Positions 45,696 to 58,272 of a DNA stretch of 64,000 bases are shown in pieces. The stretch covers positions 2,840,054 through 2,904,053 of the forward strand of contig CP070661.1 of the NCBI GenBank assembly GCA_020355165.1, in the 5' to 3' direction. The notes under the pieces are model-generated. The model was given only the letters and a program-made list of their open reading frames with translations, was not told the DNA's origin and ran no database searches. Position 1 is the stretch's first letter; each line of letters starts with the position of its first letter. This DNA is from Burkholderiales bacterium (GTDB lineage: Bacteria; Pseudomonadota; Gammaproteobacteria; Burkholderiales; Burkholderiaceae_F). The translations under genes were made by a program, and so were the position numbers.

Positions 45696-46925
45696 ATGGC
45701 AACAGGCGCAGTCGCAAAGGCCCGCGCGGCATCTCAGGAATCGCTGTTCGTCTGGGAAGGCCGTGACAAGACCGGCAAGGTGGTGCGCGGCGAGATGCGC
45801 GCCGGCGGCGAGTCGGTGGTCGCCGCCGCCCTGCGTCGCCGCGGAATCGCCAAGCCGAAGATCAAGAAGCAGGTCTTCTCCCGTGGCAAGAAGATCAGCG
45901 AGAAAGACCTTGCGCTGTTCACGCGCCAGTTGTCGACGATGCTGCGCGCCGGCGTCCCGCTGATGCAGAGTTTCGACATCATCTCGCGCGGCCACTCCAA
46001 TCCCTCGATGTCGCGCCTGCTGATGGACATCCGCGCCGATGTCGAGACCGGTACCAGCCTGAACCAGGCCTTTCGCAAGTACCCCCTCTACTTCGATCCC
46101 CTCTTCTGCAACCTGGTGGCCGCCGGCGAGCAGGCGGGCATTCTTGAGACGCTGCTCGACCGCCTGGCGACCTACAAAGAGAAGACCCTGGCGCTGAAGG
46201 GCAAGATCAAGAAGGCGCTGTTCTACCCGGTGATGGTCATCCTGGTCGCCATCCTGATCACGGCGATCATCATGTACTTCGTGATCCCGTCGTTCAAGCA
46301 GGTGTTCACCAGCTTCGGCGCCGACCTGCCGTACCCGACCCTGGTGGTGATCGCCATGTCGGACTTCGTCGTCGCCCACTGGTACTGGATGCTGTTCGGC
46401 TCGCTCGGTGCCGGATATTTCGGCTTTCAGGCATGGCGTCGCTCGCCATCGTTCCAGCGACTGGTCGACCGCTACATGCTGAAGATTCCGGTCATCGGCG
46501 AGGTCCTGCAGAAGGCATCGGTCGCACGCTGGGCGCGCACGCTGGCGACGACCTTCGCCGCCGGCGTGCCGCTGGTCGATGCGCTCGATTCGGTCGGACC
46601 GGCTTCGGGCAACGCCGTGTACAAGGACGCGACCAAGCAGGTGCAGGCGGAGGTCAACATCGGCACCAGCCTGGCCCAGGCGATGCAGAACACCGCCGTG
46701 TTTCCGAACATGGCGGTGCAGATGACCGGGATCGGCGAGGAATCCGGCGCCCTCGATTCAATGCTGTCGAAGGTGGCCGACTACTACGAGCGGGAGGTCG
46801 ACGAGACTGTCGACGCGCTGGCAAGCCTGATCGAGCCGGTGATCATGGTCGTCCTCGGCGTGATCATCGGCGGCATCGTGGTCGCGATCTACCTGCCGAT
46901 CTTCAAGCTCGGCCAGGTTGTCTGA
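45696..46925 (+). CDS. pilC: type IV pilus inner-membrane platform protein
   Basis: Polytopic protein of the T2SF family on which PilB acts to assemble pilin. The 409-residue protein has two T2SF domains, each with conserved cytosolic stretches (ALFTRQLSTMLRAGVPLMQSFDII and ARTLATTFAAGVPLVDALDSV), and membrane segments including KALFYPVMVILVAILITAIIMYFVIP and PVIMVVLGVIIGGIVVAIYLPIF. The ATG at 45696 matches the family start; open frame upstream overlaps pilB. It precedes pilD by about 30 bases. Confidence 0.95.
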   Translation: MATGAVAKARAASQESLFVWEGRDKTGKVVRGEMRAGGESVVAAALRRRGIAKPKIKKQVFSRGKKISEKDLALFTRQLSTMLRAGVPLMQSFDIISRGHSNPSMSRLLMDIRADVETGTSLNQAFRKYPLYFDPLFCNLVAAGEQAGILETLLDRLATYKEKTLALKGKIKKALFYPVMVILVAILITAIIMYFVIPSFKQVFTSFGADLPYPTLVVIAMSDFVVAHWYWMLFGSLGAGYFGFQAWRRSPSFQRLVDRYMLKIPVIGEVLQKASVARWARTLATTFAAGVPLVDALDSVGPASGNAVYKDATKQVQAEVNIGTSLAQAMQNTAVFPNMAVQMTGIGEESGALDSMLSKVADYYEREVDETVDALASLIEPVIMVVLGVIIGGIVVAIYLPIFKLGQVV

Positions 46926-46955
46926 GCGCCCTGCCGGAAGCGAGCCGGGCACGGC

Positions 46956-47822
46956 GTGCCCGGCCGCGGTCTCCGGCATGAACGATTGACACCCGATCTC
47001 GTCTTTGCCGTCTGTGCGGGAGCCTTCGGGCTGGCCATCGGCTCGTTCCTGAACGTCGTCATCTACAGGCTGCCGAAGATGATGGAGGCGGAGTGGCAGA
47101 GCCAGTGTGCCGAGCTGGCGGGGCGCGCGCCCGAGCCGGCGCCGCGGTTCAACCTCCTGGTGCCCGGATCGCACTGCCCTTCCTGCAAGACGCCGCTGCG
47201 CGTCCGCGACAACGTACCGCTGATCTCCTACGTCCTGGCCGGTGGCAAGTGCACTCACTGCGGTGCCGTCATCTCGGTGCGCTATCCGATTGTCGAGGCG
47301 CTGACGGCGGTGCTTTCGGTATGGGTGGCGTGGCACTTCGGATTCGGCGTGCCGGGGCTGGCCGCCCTCGCCTTCACGTTCGTGCTCATCGCATTGACGT
47401 TCATCGATGCCGACACGACGCTGCTGCCGGACGGCCTGACGCTGCCGTTGCTATGGGCCGGACTGCTGCTCAATGTCGGCGGCACCTTTGCGCCGCTTGC
47501 CGAGGCGGTCATCGGCGCCGTGGCCGGTTACCTGATCCTGTGGTCGATCTACTGGCTGTTCAAGCTGGCTACGGGAAAGGAGGGAATGGGCTACGGCGAC
47601 TTCAAGCTGTTGGCAGCGCTGGGTGCCTGGTTCGGCTGGAAGATGCTGTTGCCGATCTTGTTGCTGTCTTCGGTGGTCGGGGCGACGGTCGGGATCGTCC
47701 TGCTCGTTCTCGCGCGCCGCGGCCGCGACATTCCGATCCCGTTCGGACCCTATCTGGCCGCGGCCGGCTTCATCGCCCTGCTCTGGGGCCAGGACTTGGC
47801 AGGTCGCCTTGTCCCCTTCTGA
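46956..47822 (+). CDS. pilD: prepilin peptidase / N-methyltransferase
   Basis: Bifunctional inner-membrane aspartyl protease that cleaves prepilin leaders and methylates the new N-terminus. The 288-residue protein has [19 protein letters not shown] at the first helix, the zinc-type cysteines HCPSCKTPL and [10 protein letters not shown], and the catalytic aspartates in [11 protein letters not shown] and GYGDFKLLA. About seven membrane segments follow. The start is uncertain: GTG at 46956 or TTG at 46986, the latter placing the N-terminus right at the first helix as in relatives. Its end overlaps the coaE start. Confidence 0.95.
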   Translation: MPGRGLRHERLTPDLVFAVCAGAFGLAIGSFLNVVIYRLPKMMEAEWQSQCAELAGRAPEPAPRFNLLVPGSHCPSCKTPLRVRDNVPLISYVLAGGKCTHCGAVISVRYPIVEALTAVLSVWVAWHFGFGVPGLAALAFTFVLIALTFIDADTTLLPDGLTLPLLWAGLLLNVGGTFAPLAEAVIGAVAGYLILWSIYWLFKLATGKEGMGYGDFKLLAALGAWFGWKMLLPILLLSSVVGATVGIVLLVLARRGRDIPIPFGPYLAAAGFIALLWGQDLAGRLVPF

Positions 47823-48450
47823 GGCGGTCGGATTCGCGGTCGGTCTCACCGGGGGCATCGGCAGCGGAAAGACAGCAGTGGCCGACATGTTCGCCCTGCA
47901 GGGCGCCGCGATCGTCGACAGCGACGCCATTGCCCACGCGCTGACCGCGCCCGGCGGCGCGGCGATCGCGGCGATTGCCGAGCGGTTCGGCGACCAGTAC
48001 ATCGGCGCCGATGGCGCGCTCGACCGGCAGCGAATGCGCGAACGGGTCTTCGCCGACGCGTCGGCCAAGGCGGCGCTCGAATCGATCCTGCACCCGCGGA
48101 TCCGCGAGCTGGCGATCGGGCAGGCTGCCGCTGCGCGGCGTCATTCGCCGTACGTGATCTTCGTGGTGCCGCTGCTCATCGAGAGCGGCGGCTGGCGCGA
48201 TCGCGTCGACCGCATCCTGCTGGTCGACTGTTCGCCGGCGACGCAGGAAGCGCGCGTCTGCGCCCGCAACCGGTTCGACGCCACTCTGGTACGAACCATC
48301 ATCGCGCAGCAGGCGCGGCGCAGCGAGCGGCTGCAGGCAGCCGACGACGTGCTGGTCAACGAAGGACCCCTCGACCAACTGCGTCCCCGGGTCGAATGGC
48401 TGCACCGAAGCTACTGCGAGTACGCGCGCGGCAGCGCTGATCGCCTGTGA
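47809..48450 (+). CDS. coaE: dephospho-CoA kinase
   Basis: Last step of coenzyme A synthesis. The 213-residue protein has the P-loop [22 protein letters not shown], and the [25 protein letters not shown] region with the basic [12 protein letters not shown] lid. No ATG is available near the conserved start; the TTG at 47809 is the first plausible initiator and overlaps the pilD end by 14 bases. pilD-coaE-zapD-yacG is a widely conserved proteobacterial order. Confidence 0.93.
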   Translation: MSPSEAVGFAVGLTGGIGSGKTAVADMFALQGAAIVDSDAIAHALTAPGGAAIAAIAERFGDQYIGADGALDRQRMRERVFADASAKAALESILHPRIRELAIGQAAAARRHSPYVIFVVPLLIESGGWRDRVDRILLVDCSPATQEARVCARNRFDATLVRTIIAQQARRSERLQAADDVLVNEGPLDQLRPRVEWLHRSYCEYARGSADRL

Positions 48451-48482
48451 TATGTTCAAGCATGGTCAGCGGGCGAGATGGC

Positions 48483-49238
48483 GTGATTCTGTACGAATAC
48501 CCCTTCACCGAGCGCGTGCGCTCGCTGCTGCGCCTCGAGGACCTGTTCGACAAGCTCGGCTTCTTCATCGAGCAGTCGCACCCGCACTGCCACCACGCGG
48601 CGCTGGCGTCCCTGTTCGAGATCCTCGAGGTCACCTCGAGGACTGACCTGAAGGGCGACCTGCTGCAGGAACTCGAGAGGCAGCGGCAGGTGCTGCTGGG
48701 GCTGCGCAACAACCCGCAGGTCGCGCAGGAAGCCCTGGCCGGCGTCCTCGCCGAGATCGAGCAGTCGCAGCAGAGCCTGAACTCCTCGGCGGGGAAAGCC
48801 GGTCACCACCTGCGCGAGAACGAGTGGCTGACCAGCATCCGCAGCCGCGCCGGCATCCCCGGCGGCACGTGCGAGTTCGATCTGCCCTCTTACCATGCCT
48901 GGCTGATGCGAGACGACGACAGCAGGCGGCGCGACCTGATGACCTGGGTGCAGCCGCTGCAGAAGTTCAGTACCGCGCTCGCCATGGTCCTGCGCCTGCT
49001 GCGGGAGAGCGCGCATCACTCCAGGCAGGTGGCGGCGCAGGGCTCGTACCAGCAGGCCCTGCAGGGTCGCAGCTACGCCATGCTTCAGGTGCGGGTTGCC
49101 GAAAGCGCCGAGGCGATCCCGGAAATCAGCGCCAACCGTTACATGCTCTGGATCCGCTTCACCGCGCCCGACGGCGACCTGAAGCCGCGTGCGGTCGACC
49201 GCGACGTGCCATTCGATCTCGCCCTCTGCGCGTTGTGA
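48483..49238 (+). CDS. zapD: cell division protein ZapD (YacF/DUF1342)
   Basis: Cytosolic FtsZ-binding protein that cross-links FtsZ filaments at the division ring. The 251-residue product begins ILYEYPFTERVRSLLRLEDLFDKLGFF, the typical ZapD N-terminus, so the GTG at 48483 is preferred to an upstream ATG at 48462 seven codons earlier. The conserved RTDLKGDLLQELERQR and the WLTSIRSRAGIPGGTCEFDLPSYHAWL segments follow. ftsZ is in the same window at 59-60 kb. Its stop overlaps the yacG start by four bases. Confidence 0.93.
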   Translation: MILYEYPFTERVRSLLRLEDLFDKLGFFIEQSHPHCHHAALASLFEILEVTSRTDLKGDLLQELERQRQVLLGLRNNPQVAQEALAGVLAEIEQSQQSLNSSAGKAGHHLRENEWLTSIRSRAGIPGGTCEFDLPSYHAWLMRDDDSRRRDLMTWVQPLQKFSTALAMVLRLLRESAHHSRQVAAQGSYQQALQGRSYAMLQVRVAESAEAIPEISANRYMLWIRFTAPDGDLKPRAVDRDVPFDLALCAL

Positions 49239-49441
49239 CCCGCCGGCTGAGAGTCAGCTGCCCGACCTGCCAGGCGGAAGTGCCGTGGTCGGAGGCGAAT
49301 CCGTGGCGCCCCTTCTGCAGCGAGCGCTGCAAGCGGATCGACCTGGGCGACTGGGCAAGCAACCGGTTCGTCATCGCAGCCAGCGATACGCCGGAGCAGG
49401 TAACCGGCTTGCCCGAAACGGCGAACGAGCGCAAGCAGTAG
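49235..49441 (+). CDS. yacG: DNA gyrase inhibitor YacG
   Basis: A 68-residue zinc protein that binds GyrB and inhibits gyrase. The zinc ligands are Cys9, Cys12, Cys28 and Cys32 (SCPTC and FCSERC), and the family motif WSEANPWRPFCSERCKRIDLGDW is intact. The GTG start overlaps the zapD stop (GTGA). The track of longer frame upstream runs inside zapD and is dissimilar to the family. Confidence 0.93.
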   Translation: MTRRLRVSCPTCQAEVPWSEANPWRPFCSERCKRIDLGDWASNRFVIAASDTPEQVTGLPETANERKQ

Positions 49442-49490
49442 CCTGCCGCGCGGCCGCTGGGCGCGACCGGGCTGGCGCCGCGCGCCGTGC

Positions 49491-50414
49491 TCAGCAGGCA
49501 GGTCCCGCCGGCGAACGCAGATCAATCCATCGGCCTTGGCCGGGCCACGGTGGCGACTCCACCTGGGCAACGGCGATGCCTGCCGACGGGAAATACACCG
49601 GCAGCGAGGCTGCATGCAGACGCAGCGCCTCAGCCAGCGCCGCCGACCCGACGAGGACCAAGTCACAGCCGGCGTCTGCGGCACGTTGCAGCTGCGCGGC
49701 AGAATCGACCCAGGCGCCGCGCAGCCGGCCCGTCGGCCGGTCGCCCTTGCCGAAGTCGCCGCCGCTGAGCATGTATCCGTCGGCTTCGGCGATCTGCTGC
49801 GCGCCAGGCCCGGCGGCCAGCAGCAACACCGTTGCCCCGGCCTGCCGGCGAAGCAGGGAGAGCTTGGGTGCCGAATCAGCGGCCCGCCAGTCTGCATCGA
49901 CAACGACCATCGGCGTTTCTCCCGTCGCGCAGGCCCGCCGCGCCTGCCCGATGGCGGCAGCCAGCGCCGATGCGTCCTGCAAACTGGAGACCAGCGCCGT
50001 GCGCGGAAGCAATAGCCAGCGCAGGACCGGCACGGCTGCCGGCAGCAGCGGTTGCGGCAAGTCGCCGCGCGGGTCGACGAAGCGCAACTGCTGGCCCTCG
50101 CGCGCGTGCGGCTCGCCATGCCACTGGCGGATGCGACGAAACTGCAGCTCGACGTAGGCGTGCGGGTAGTCGAACTCGAAGGTCACCCAGGGAGCCGATG
50201 CGCCGATGTCGACGCCAAGTTCCTCGTGCAGCTCGCGCTCCAGCGCCGCCGCGACATCCTCTCCAGCCTCGATCTTGCCTCCCGGGAACTCCCAGTAACC
50301 GGCATAAGGCTTGCCGGCCGGCCGGTCGGCCATCAGCACCGATCCGTCGTCGCTGATCAGGACGCCGACCGCAACGCGCGTCACCGCGCGGCCCAGGGGA
50401 GCGGCCGCGCTCAT
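49491..50414 (-). CDS. nudix hydrolase fused to thiamine-phosphate-synthase-like domain
   Basis: A 307-residue two-domain protein. Residues 1-135 form a MutT-type nudix domain with an intact box at 46-68 (G-x5-E-x7-REL-x-EE-x-GV), usually cleaning 8-oxo-dGTP or related nucleotides. Residues about 135-307 resemble a TenI/ThiE TIM-barrel domain (RRQAGATVLLLAAGPG, ADGYMLSGGDF, GCDLVLVGSA) but look reduced in length. This fusion is known in proteobacteria and is often called MutT. The activity of the second part is unclear. It overlaps the DUF815 ATPase end by four bases. Confidence 0.85.
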   Translation of the reverse strand: MSAAAPLGRAVTRVAVGVLISDDGSVLMADRPAGKPYAGYWEFPGGKIEAGEDVAAALERELHEELGVDIGASAPWVTFEFDYPHAYVELQFRRIRQWHGEPHAREGQQLRFVDPRGDLPQPLLPAAVPVLRWLLLPRTALVSSLQDASALAAAIGQARRACATGETPMVVVDADWRAADSAPKLSLLRRQAGATVLLLAAGPGAQQIAEADGYMLSGGDFGKGDRPTGRLRGAWVDSAAQLQRAADAGCDLVLVGSAALAEALRLHAASLPVYFPSAGIAVAQVESPPWPGQGRWIDLRSPAGPAC

Positions 50415-51304
50415 CGCTGGCTGCCGCGGATGCCCAGCCTTCCGGCGCAGTCGCGCGCGAACTGCAGCGCCACCCGCCCCGACCGCGAGCCGCGCTGCAA
50501 AGCGAACTGCAGCGCCTCCGCTCGAACCGCGTCGATCTGGGCCGGCGAGGCGCCGAAATGGGCCAACCAGTGAGCGACGATGTCCAGGTAGTCGTCCTGC
50601 CGGAACGGGTAGAACGACAGCCAGAGCCCGAACCGCTCCGACAGCGAGATCTTTTCCTCGACCGTCTCACCGGGGTGGATCTCGCCGTCTTCCTGGTACC
50701 TGGCGTCGAGGTTCTCGCGCATGTACTCGGGCATCAGGTGGCGGCGGTTCGAGGTGGCGTAGATGAGCAGATTCTCGCTGGGCGCCGCGATCGAGCCGTC
50801 GAGCACCGCCTTCAGCGCCTTGTACGACGACTCGCCTTCCTCGAAAGAAAGGTCATCGCAGAACAGGATGAAGCGCTCCGACCGCGGCGCCACCATCGCG
50901 ACGATGTCCGGCAGGTCGGCAAGGTCGTTCTTGTCGACCTCGATCAGCCGCAGCCCATCGGCGTGGAAGCGGACCAGGCAGGCGCGGATCAGCGACGACT
51001 TGCCGGTCCCGCGGGCGCCGGTCAGCAGGACATTGTTGGACGGCAGGCCGCGGACGAACTGCTCGGTGTTGCGCAGGATCGCCTCGCGCTGCTCGTCGAT
51101 GTGCTGCAAGTCCTCGGGAGCGATCCGCGCCACCCGCCGCACCGCTTCCAGATGACCGACCGCGCCGCCCAGGTACTGTCTCTTGCGCCAGCGGAACGCC
51201 GGCGCAGACCAGTCGGGCTCGCGGCGCGGCGGCAGCAGCGGATCGAGCCGTGCCAGCAGTGCCTGCAGCGCTGCCGCGATGTCGCCGTTACCCGCCTCAC
51301 CCAT
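50411..51304 (-). CDS. DUF815 family AAA ATPase
   Basis: A 297-residue cytosolic AAA-like ATPase of DUF815. Walker A is LLTGARGTGKSSLIRA (96-103 core), Walker B is RFILFCDDLSFEEGE, and IYATSNRRHLMPEYM contains the sensor-1 Asn. Its function is unknown; related genes cluster with mutT and argJ, as here. The ATG at 51304 has GGGAGG about 11 bases upstream. The fold implies ATP-driven remodelling, but partners are not known. Confidence 0.85.
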   Translation of the reverse strand: MGEAGNGDIAAALQALLARLDPLLPPRREPDWSAPAFRWRKRQYLGGAVGHLEAVRRVARIAPEDLQHIDEQREAILRNTEQFVRGLPSNNVLLTGARGTGKSSLIRACLVRFHADGLRLIEVDKNDLADLPDIVAMVAPRSERFILFCDDLSFEEGESSYKALKAVLDGSIAAPSENLLIYATSNRRHLMPEYMRENLDARYQEDGEIHPGETVEEKISLSERFGLWLSFYPFRQDDYLDIVAHWLAHFGASPAQIDAVRAEALQFALQRGSRSGRVALQFARDCAGRLGIRGSQR

Positions 51305-51324
51305 GCCGCTGCTGCCCTCCCGTG

Positions 51325-52554
51325 CTAAGAGCGATAGTCGGCGTTGATTCGCACGTAATCGTGCGACAGGTCGCAGGTCCACACGGTGGACGAGGCGCTG
51401 CCGCGCCCGAGCCCGACGCGAACCCTGATCTCCGATCCCGTCATCGCCTTCTGACCGTCCTCTTCCCGGTACTGAGGATGGCGGCCGCCGTCGCGCGCGA
51501 CCCAGACGTCGTTCAGGTGCAATTGGACCCGGCCCGGCTCGAGGTCGGCGATGCCGGCGTTGCCCACCGCTGCCAGGATGCGGCCGAGGTTCGGATCCGA
51601 GGCGAAGAACGCCGTCTTGACCAGCGGCGAGTGCGCGATGCTGTAGGCGACGCGCGACGCCTCTTCTGTCGTCGCTGCGCTCTCGACGACGACCTCGATG
51701 AACTTGGTCGCGCCCTCGCCGTCGCGGACGATCGCCTGCGCCAGCTGCTGCGCCACCTCCACCAGCGCCCCCCGCAGTACGTCGAGTCGGGGATCATCGG
51801 CACTGCTGATCGGCGCCGCTGCGCTGGCGCCGGTGGCGATCAGGATCAGCGAGTCGTTGGTCGACGTGTCGCCATCGACCGTGATGCGGTTGAAGGAGGC
51901 ATCAGCCACCGCCGCGGTCAGCTCCCGCCACAGCGGCGGCGCGACCGCCGCGTCGGTCGCGATGAAAGCAAGCATCGTCGCCATGTCCGGCCGGATCATC
52001 CCGGCGCCTTTGGCGATTCCCGTCACCGCGGCCGGCCGGCCATCGATCACGATGCCGCGCGAGGCGGCCTTCGGCACCGTGTCGGTGGTCATGATCGACT
52101 CGGCCGCCTCCGCCCACCCTTGCGGCGTCAGCCGCCCGACCGCCTGCGGCAGTGCCGCCAGCAGCCGCTGCAGGGGCAGCGGCTCCATGATCACGCCGGT
52201 GGAGAATGGCAGCACCTGCGCAGCCGCGCAGCCCAGCAGCCGGGCACCCTCGGCGCAGGTCGCCCGCGCGTCGGACAGGCCCGGCGCCCCGGTGCCCGCG
52301 TTGGCGTTGCCGGTGTTGACGATCAGCGCCCGGATCTCGTTGCCCGACGCCAGATGCTCGCGGCAGACGAGCACCGGCGCTGCACAGAAGCGGTTGCGCG
52401 TGAACACGCCGGCCACGCTCGCGCCGCGACAGATCCGCATGACGAGCACGTCCTTGCGCCCCGGCTTGCGGATGCCACCCTGCGCCCACCCGAGCTCGAC
52501 TCCGCCGACGGCGAGCAGCGACGCGGGGTCGGGCCGAGCGAGGTTGACCGGCAT
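51325..52554 (-). CDS. argJ: bifunctional ornithine acetyltransferase / N-acetylglutamate synthase
   Basis: Transfers acetyl from N-acetylornithine to glutamate in the cyclic arginine pathway. The 409-residue precursor self-cleaves before Thr193 in [16 protein letters not shown], the strictly conserved site, giving alpha and beta chains. Other conserved parts are [25 protein letters not shown], and GDTSTNDSL. It starts 59 bases from the secA stop, and DUF815 follows after 20 bases; they may be one transcript. Confidence 0.97.
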   Translation of the reverse strand: MPVNLARPDPASLLAVGGVELGWAQGGIRKPGRKDVLVMRICRGASVAGVFTRNRFCAAPVLVCREHLASGNEIRALIVNTGNANAGTGAPGLSDARATCAEGARLLGCAAAQVLPFSTGVIMEPLPLQRLLAALPQAVGRLTPQGWAEAAESIMTTDTVPKAASRGIVIDGRPAAVTGIAKGAGMIRPDMATMLAFIATDAAVAPPLWRELTAAVADASFNRITVDGDTSTNDSLILIATGASAAAPISSADDPRLDVLRGALVEVAQQLAQAIVRDGEGATKFIEVVVESAATTEEASRVAYSIAHSPLVKTAFFASDPNLGRILAAVGNAGIADLEPGRVQLHLNDVWVARDGGRHPQYREEDGQKAMTGSEIRVRVGLGRGSASSTVWTCDLSHDYVRINADYRS

Positions 52555-52613
52555 CGCGCGCTAGGGGTTCGGCGATCGGTCCGGCAAGGCGGCTAGGCGG
52601 CTCATCGCCGCCG

Positions 52614-55376
<2,763 letters not shown>

Positions 55377-55568
55377 GGACATGGCGGGGTTTTGCGCGTG
55401 CGCGCCGCCGGCAGGAGCGAGCGCGATCAGCCGCCGGTCAGCGTCGCTGCGGGCGCTTTGCTGCCAGCGCGGCAACCGTAGAGTATGTCACAGTGCTGCG
55501 CCCGCCTCGCCGCGGCACGCCAGGAAGAAACGACAGCCCAAGCCCGGTGCGCTTCAAGCCGCCGATCG

Positions 55569-56522
55569 TCACCGGCGGCGCGGGCTGAGCTCGGCAAGCG
55601 GCGAGTCCGCTTTCTGACGGCCCAGAAAGCGCGCCGGGTTCTGCGGCGCGCCGTTGACGTGGACCTCGAAATGCAGGTGCGCACCGGTGGAGCGGCCCGT
55701 CGATCCGACCCGGGCGATCTGCTGGCCCTTGCGGACGATCTCGCCCGCACGAACGTCCAGCTTCGAGGCGTGCGCGTACAGCGTCTGCAGGCCGTTGCCG
55801 TGGTCAATCACCGCCATGTGGCCGAAGGCAGGGTTGTACTCGGCGGCCGAGACCACGCCGCCGGCAGCAGCGAGGATCGGCGTGCCCGTCGGCGCCGCGA
55901 AGTCCAGCCCGGCGTGCATCGCCATCTGCCCGGAGAAAGGATCGAGCCTGGAGCCGAAGCCGGAGCCGACGAAGCCGGAAGGCACCGGGGTGTTCTGAGG
56001 AAGAAGCGCGGCGCGGACCTGCGCCGACAGCAGTTCCGACTCGACGACGTCGAGATAGTCGGCCCGGGACTCGACGCCCTTGGCGACGCGCTCGACCTGT
56101 TCGTTCAGTTCGGTCATCGACAACGGCCTCGCGTCGACCGGCTCGATGCCGCCGCGGCCGGGCAGGTCCCGGAAGTTGAACTCCTCCGGGCCGATGCCGG
56201 CGAGCTTGGCGACCCGCTCGCCGAGGGCATCCAGCCGCATCAGCTGGGCCTGCATCTCACCCAGCCTGCGGGCCATGACGCTGATGTTGTCCCGGACGAA
56301 CTGCTCGTTGCGCTCGAGTTCGTCTCGCATCACCAGCGAAGCGAGGTTGCGAATGTAGGGAAGCTCGAGTTCCGCAGCGACCCGGAAGGTGACGACGTAC
56401 AGACCGATGACCGAAAACACGACCGCAACGGCCAGCCCGGCGATGGCGAGCGCGAACATCCGCGGACTGAAGGTCAGCGTTCGGGCGCGCGACAGGCGCT
56501 TGTCAACGACGATAATCTGCAC
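55569..56522 (-). CDS. M23 family murein endopeptidase, membrane-anchored
   Basis: A 317-residue periplasmic peptidase. It has a single membrane anchor near 25-48 (FALAIAGLAVAVVFSVIGLYVV), a coiled stretch (about 60-105, NEQFVRDNISVMARRLGEMQAQLMRL), and a LytM domain with MHAGLDFAAPTGTP (His and Asp zinc ligands), YAHASKLDVRAG, and HLHFEVHVNG. The zinc ligands are intact, so it is probably an active DD-endopeptidase rather than an EnvC-like activator. It is the usual neighbour of secA and lpxC in betaproteobacteria. DUF721 is divergent, 94 bases away. Confidence 0.92.
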   Translation of the reverse strand: MQIIVVDKRLSRARTLTFSPRMFALAIAGLAVAVVFSVIGLYVVTFRVAAELELPYIRNLASLVMRDELERNEQFVRDNISVMARRLGEMQAQLMRLDALGERVAKLAGIGPEEFNFRDLPGRGGIEPVDARPLSMTELNEQVERVAKGVESRADYLDVVESELLSAQVRAALLPQNTPVPSGFVGSGFGSRLDPFSGQMAMHAGLDFAAPTGTPILAAAGGVVSAAEYNPAFGHMAVIDHGNGLQTLYAHASKLDVRAGEIVRKGQQIARVGSTGRSTGAHLHFEVHVNGAPQNPARFLGRQKADSPLAELSPRRR

Positions 56523-56616
56523 TTATGCAACCTCCATCGCTGCGCGCTCGACCCCAGCTGGAACCGCGCCCGCCCTGTTCAGCCGTGATCGCCCCGATGC
56601 GAGGGGCGGCTCCACG

Positions 56617-57120
56617 ATGACGCCCCACTGCAAGTCGGCCGGCGAAGCACTGGCGGCAAGCCCCCTGTCGAGCCTCATCGAGCAGGCTCGCCTGCTCGAT
56701 CGCATTTCGGCGGTCGTTGCCAGCATCAGCCAGGAAACCGTATCCAGCTCGCGTTCCTTGCCGCCGCTGCACTGCTCGCTGCAGGGCCGAACGCTGATCA
56801 TCACGGTCGGCACGCCGTCGCAGGCAGCCAAACTGCGCCAGCGGGCATCCGCACTGCAGCAAGCCGTCGGGGAACGCGTACCGGAAATTACTGGAATACG
56901 GGTCCGGCTTCAACCCAGCACTGTGGCCGAACCCATTCCCGGGAGCCCCGGCGCCGGAGTTCCCGCCCAGGCCGACGCACCTGAGCAAGCCCGGCAGAGA
57001 CTGAACGCAGCACTCAGATTTGCCGACGACCTGACGCGAGAACTGCACGACTCGCCGCTGCGGCGGGCCGCCCGGCGGCTGTACGACGCGCTGCGAGCAA
57101 AGCTGGACGACGCGCGGTAG
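56617..57120 (+). CDS. DUF721 domain protein
   Basis: A 167-residue soluble protein. Residues about 20-100 match DUF721 (DciA-like): LIEQARLLDRISAVVA and LIITVGTPSQAAKLRQRASALQQAV. DciA is a loader of the DnaB helicase at oriC in bacteria without DnaC, and this short version may be a relative; function is inferred only. The Ala/Pro-rich stretch at 110-130 is likely disordered. The ATG follows a GAGGGG element. It sits in the typical lpxC-DUF721-M23-secA context and is convergent with lpxC. Confidence 0.82.
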   Translation: MTPHCKSAGEALAASPLSSLIEQARLLDRISAVVASISQETVSSSRSLPPLHCSLQGRTLIITVGTPSQAAKLRQRASALQQAVGERVPEITGIRVRLQPSTVAEPIPGSPGAGVPAQADAPEQARQRLNAALRFADDLTRELHDSPLRRAARRLYDALRAKLDDAR

Positions 57121-57227
57121 CGGTGGCCGGCGGCCGGGCCGTGCCAGATGGCGGAGACGGCGAGCGCGAGGACCGCGCTCGATGTCGTCGCGACGAGCGC
57201 CCCCGGCGGGCTGCACTTATGGCCCCT

Positions 57228-58151
57228 CTATGCAGCAAAGGCCGGCCGGAGAAACGCCTGCGGCGCCTGGCGCTCGTCGTCGAAGCTGATGACCTCGTAG
57301 GCCGAGGCGTCAGCCAGCAGGGTCCGCAGCAACCGGTTGTTCAGCGCATGGCCCGACTTGTGCGCGGAATACGCGGCAATCAGTGGCCGTCCGAGCAGGT
57401 ACAGGTCGCCGATCGCATCGAGGATCTTGTGCTTGGCGAACTCATCGCCGGAGCGCAGGCCGTCGCTGTTCAGCACGCGGTACTCGTCCATCACGATCAC
57501 ATTTTCGAAGTTACCGCCCAGCCCTAGCCCCGCTGCGCGCAGCGCCTCGACCTCGTTGACGAAGCCGAAGGTGCGCGCTCTCGCCACCGACGTGACATAA
57601 GGCTCCTGCGCCAGGTCGACCTCGACGTCCTGCTCCGTCGCGTCGATGGCCGGATGGTTGAAGTCGATCGAGAAGCGCAGCTTGAAGCCGAAATGCGGCT
57701 CCAGGCGGGCCCACTTCAGCTGGCGGCCCTCGCCGTCGCGGACCTCGACCGCCTTCAGCACGCGGACGAACCGCTTCGGCGCGTCCTGCTCCTCGATGCC
57801 CGCTGCCTGTATCAGAAAGACGAAACTCGCCGCGCTGCCATCCATGGCCGGAATCTCGGCGGCGTCGACATCGACGTAGCAGTTGTCGATGCCCAGCCCG
57901 GCCAGCGCGCTCATCAGGTGCTCGACCGTGGCAATGCGCGCGCCGTCACGCTCGACCGTCGAGGCCATGCGCGTGTCGCCGACCGCGAGCGCGCTGGCCG
58001 GTATGTCGACCGGCGGGTCCAGGTCGGTGCGCCGGAACACGATCCCGGTGTCGGCTGCCGCCGGCCGCAGCGCAAGATGAACCTTGGCGCCGCTGTGCAG
58101 GCCGATCCCGACCGTGCTGGCGATCTTCTTCAGCGTCCGTTGCTTGAGCAT
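57228..58151 (-). CDS. lpxC: UDP-3-O-acyl-N-acetylglucosamine deacetylase
   Basis: Committed zinc enzyme of lipid A synthesis. The 307-residue protein has His78 in [16 protein letters not shown], the zinc-binding [15 protein letters not shown] segment with its His and Asp, and [10 protein letters not shown] with the catalytic His. [21 protein letters not shown] is the standard start. The cell level is usually controlled by FtsH proteolysis via the C-terminus, which here ends in FLRPAFAA, a plausible apolar tail. DUF2189 is divergent upstream. Confidence 0.97.
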   Translation of the reverse strand: MLKQRTLKKIASTVGIGLHSGAKVHLALRPAAADTGIVFRRTDLDPPVDIPASALAVGDTRMASTVERDGARIATVEHLMSALAGLGIDNCYVDVDAAEIPAMDGSAASFVFLIQAAGIEEQDAPKRFVRVLKAVEVRDGEGRQLKWARLEPHFGFKLRFSIDFNHPAIDATEQDVEVDLAQEPYVTSVARARTFGFVNEVEALRAAGLGLGGNFENVIVMDEYRVLNSDGLRSGDEFAKHKILDAIGDLYLLGRPLIAAYSAHKSGHALNNRLLRTLLADASAYEVISFDDERQAPQAFLRPAFAA

Positions 58152-58272
58152 GCTGGCGCGATTGTAGCGGCCGGCTGCTGCGCCGCGGCATCGCCAGCGC
58201 TGGTCATCGGCGGCGGCCGAACCGAGAATGCTCCCACCTCCGCCTCTAGTGACGCCGCGCGAACCAGTGCCG

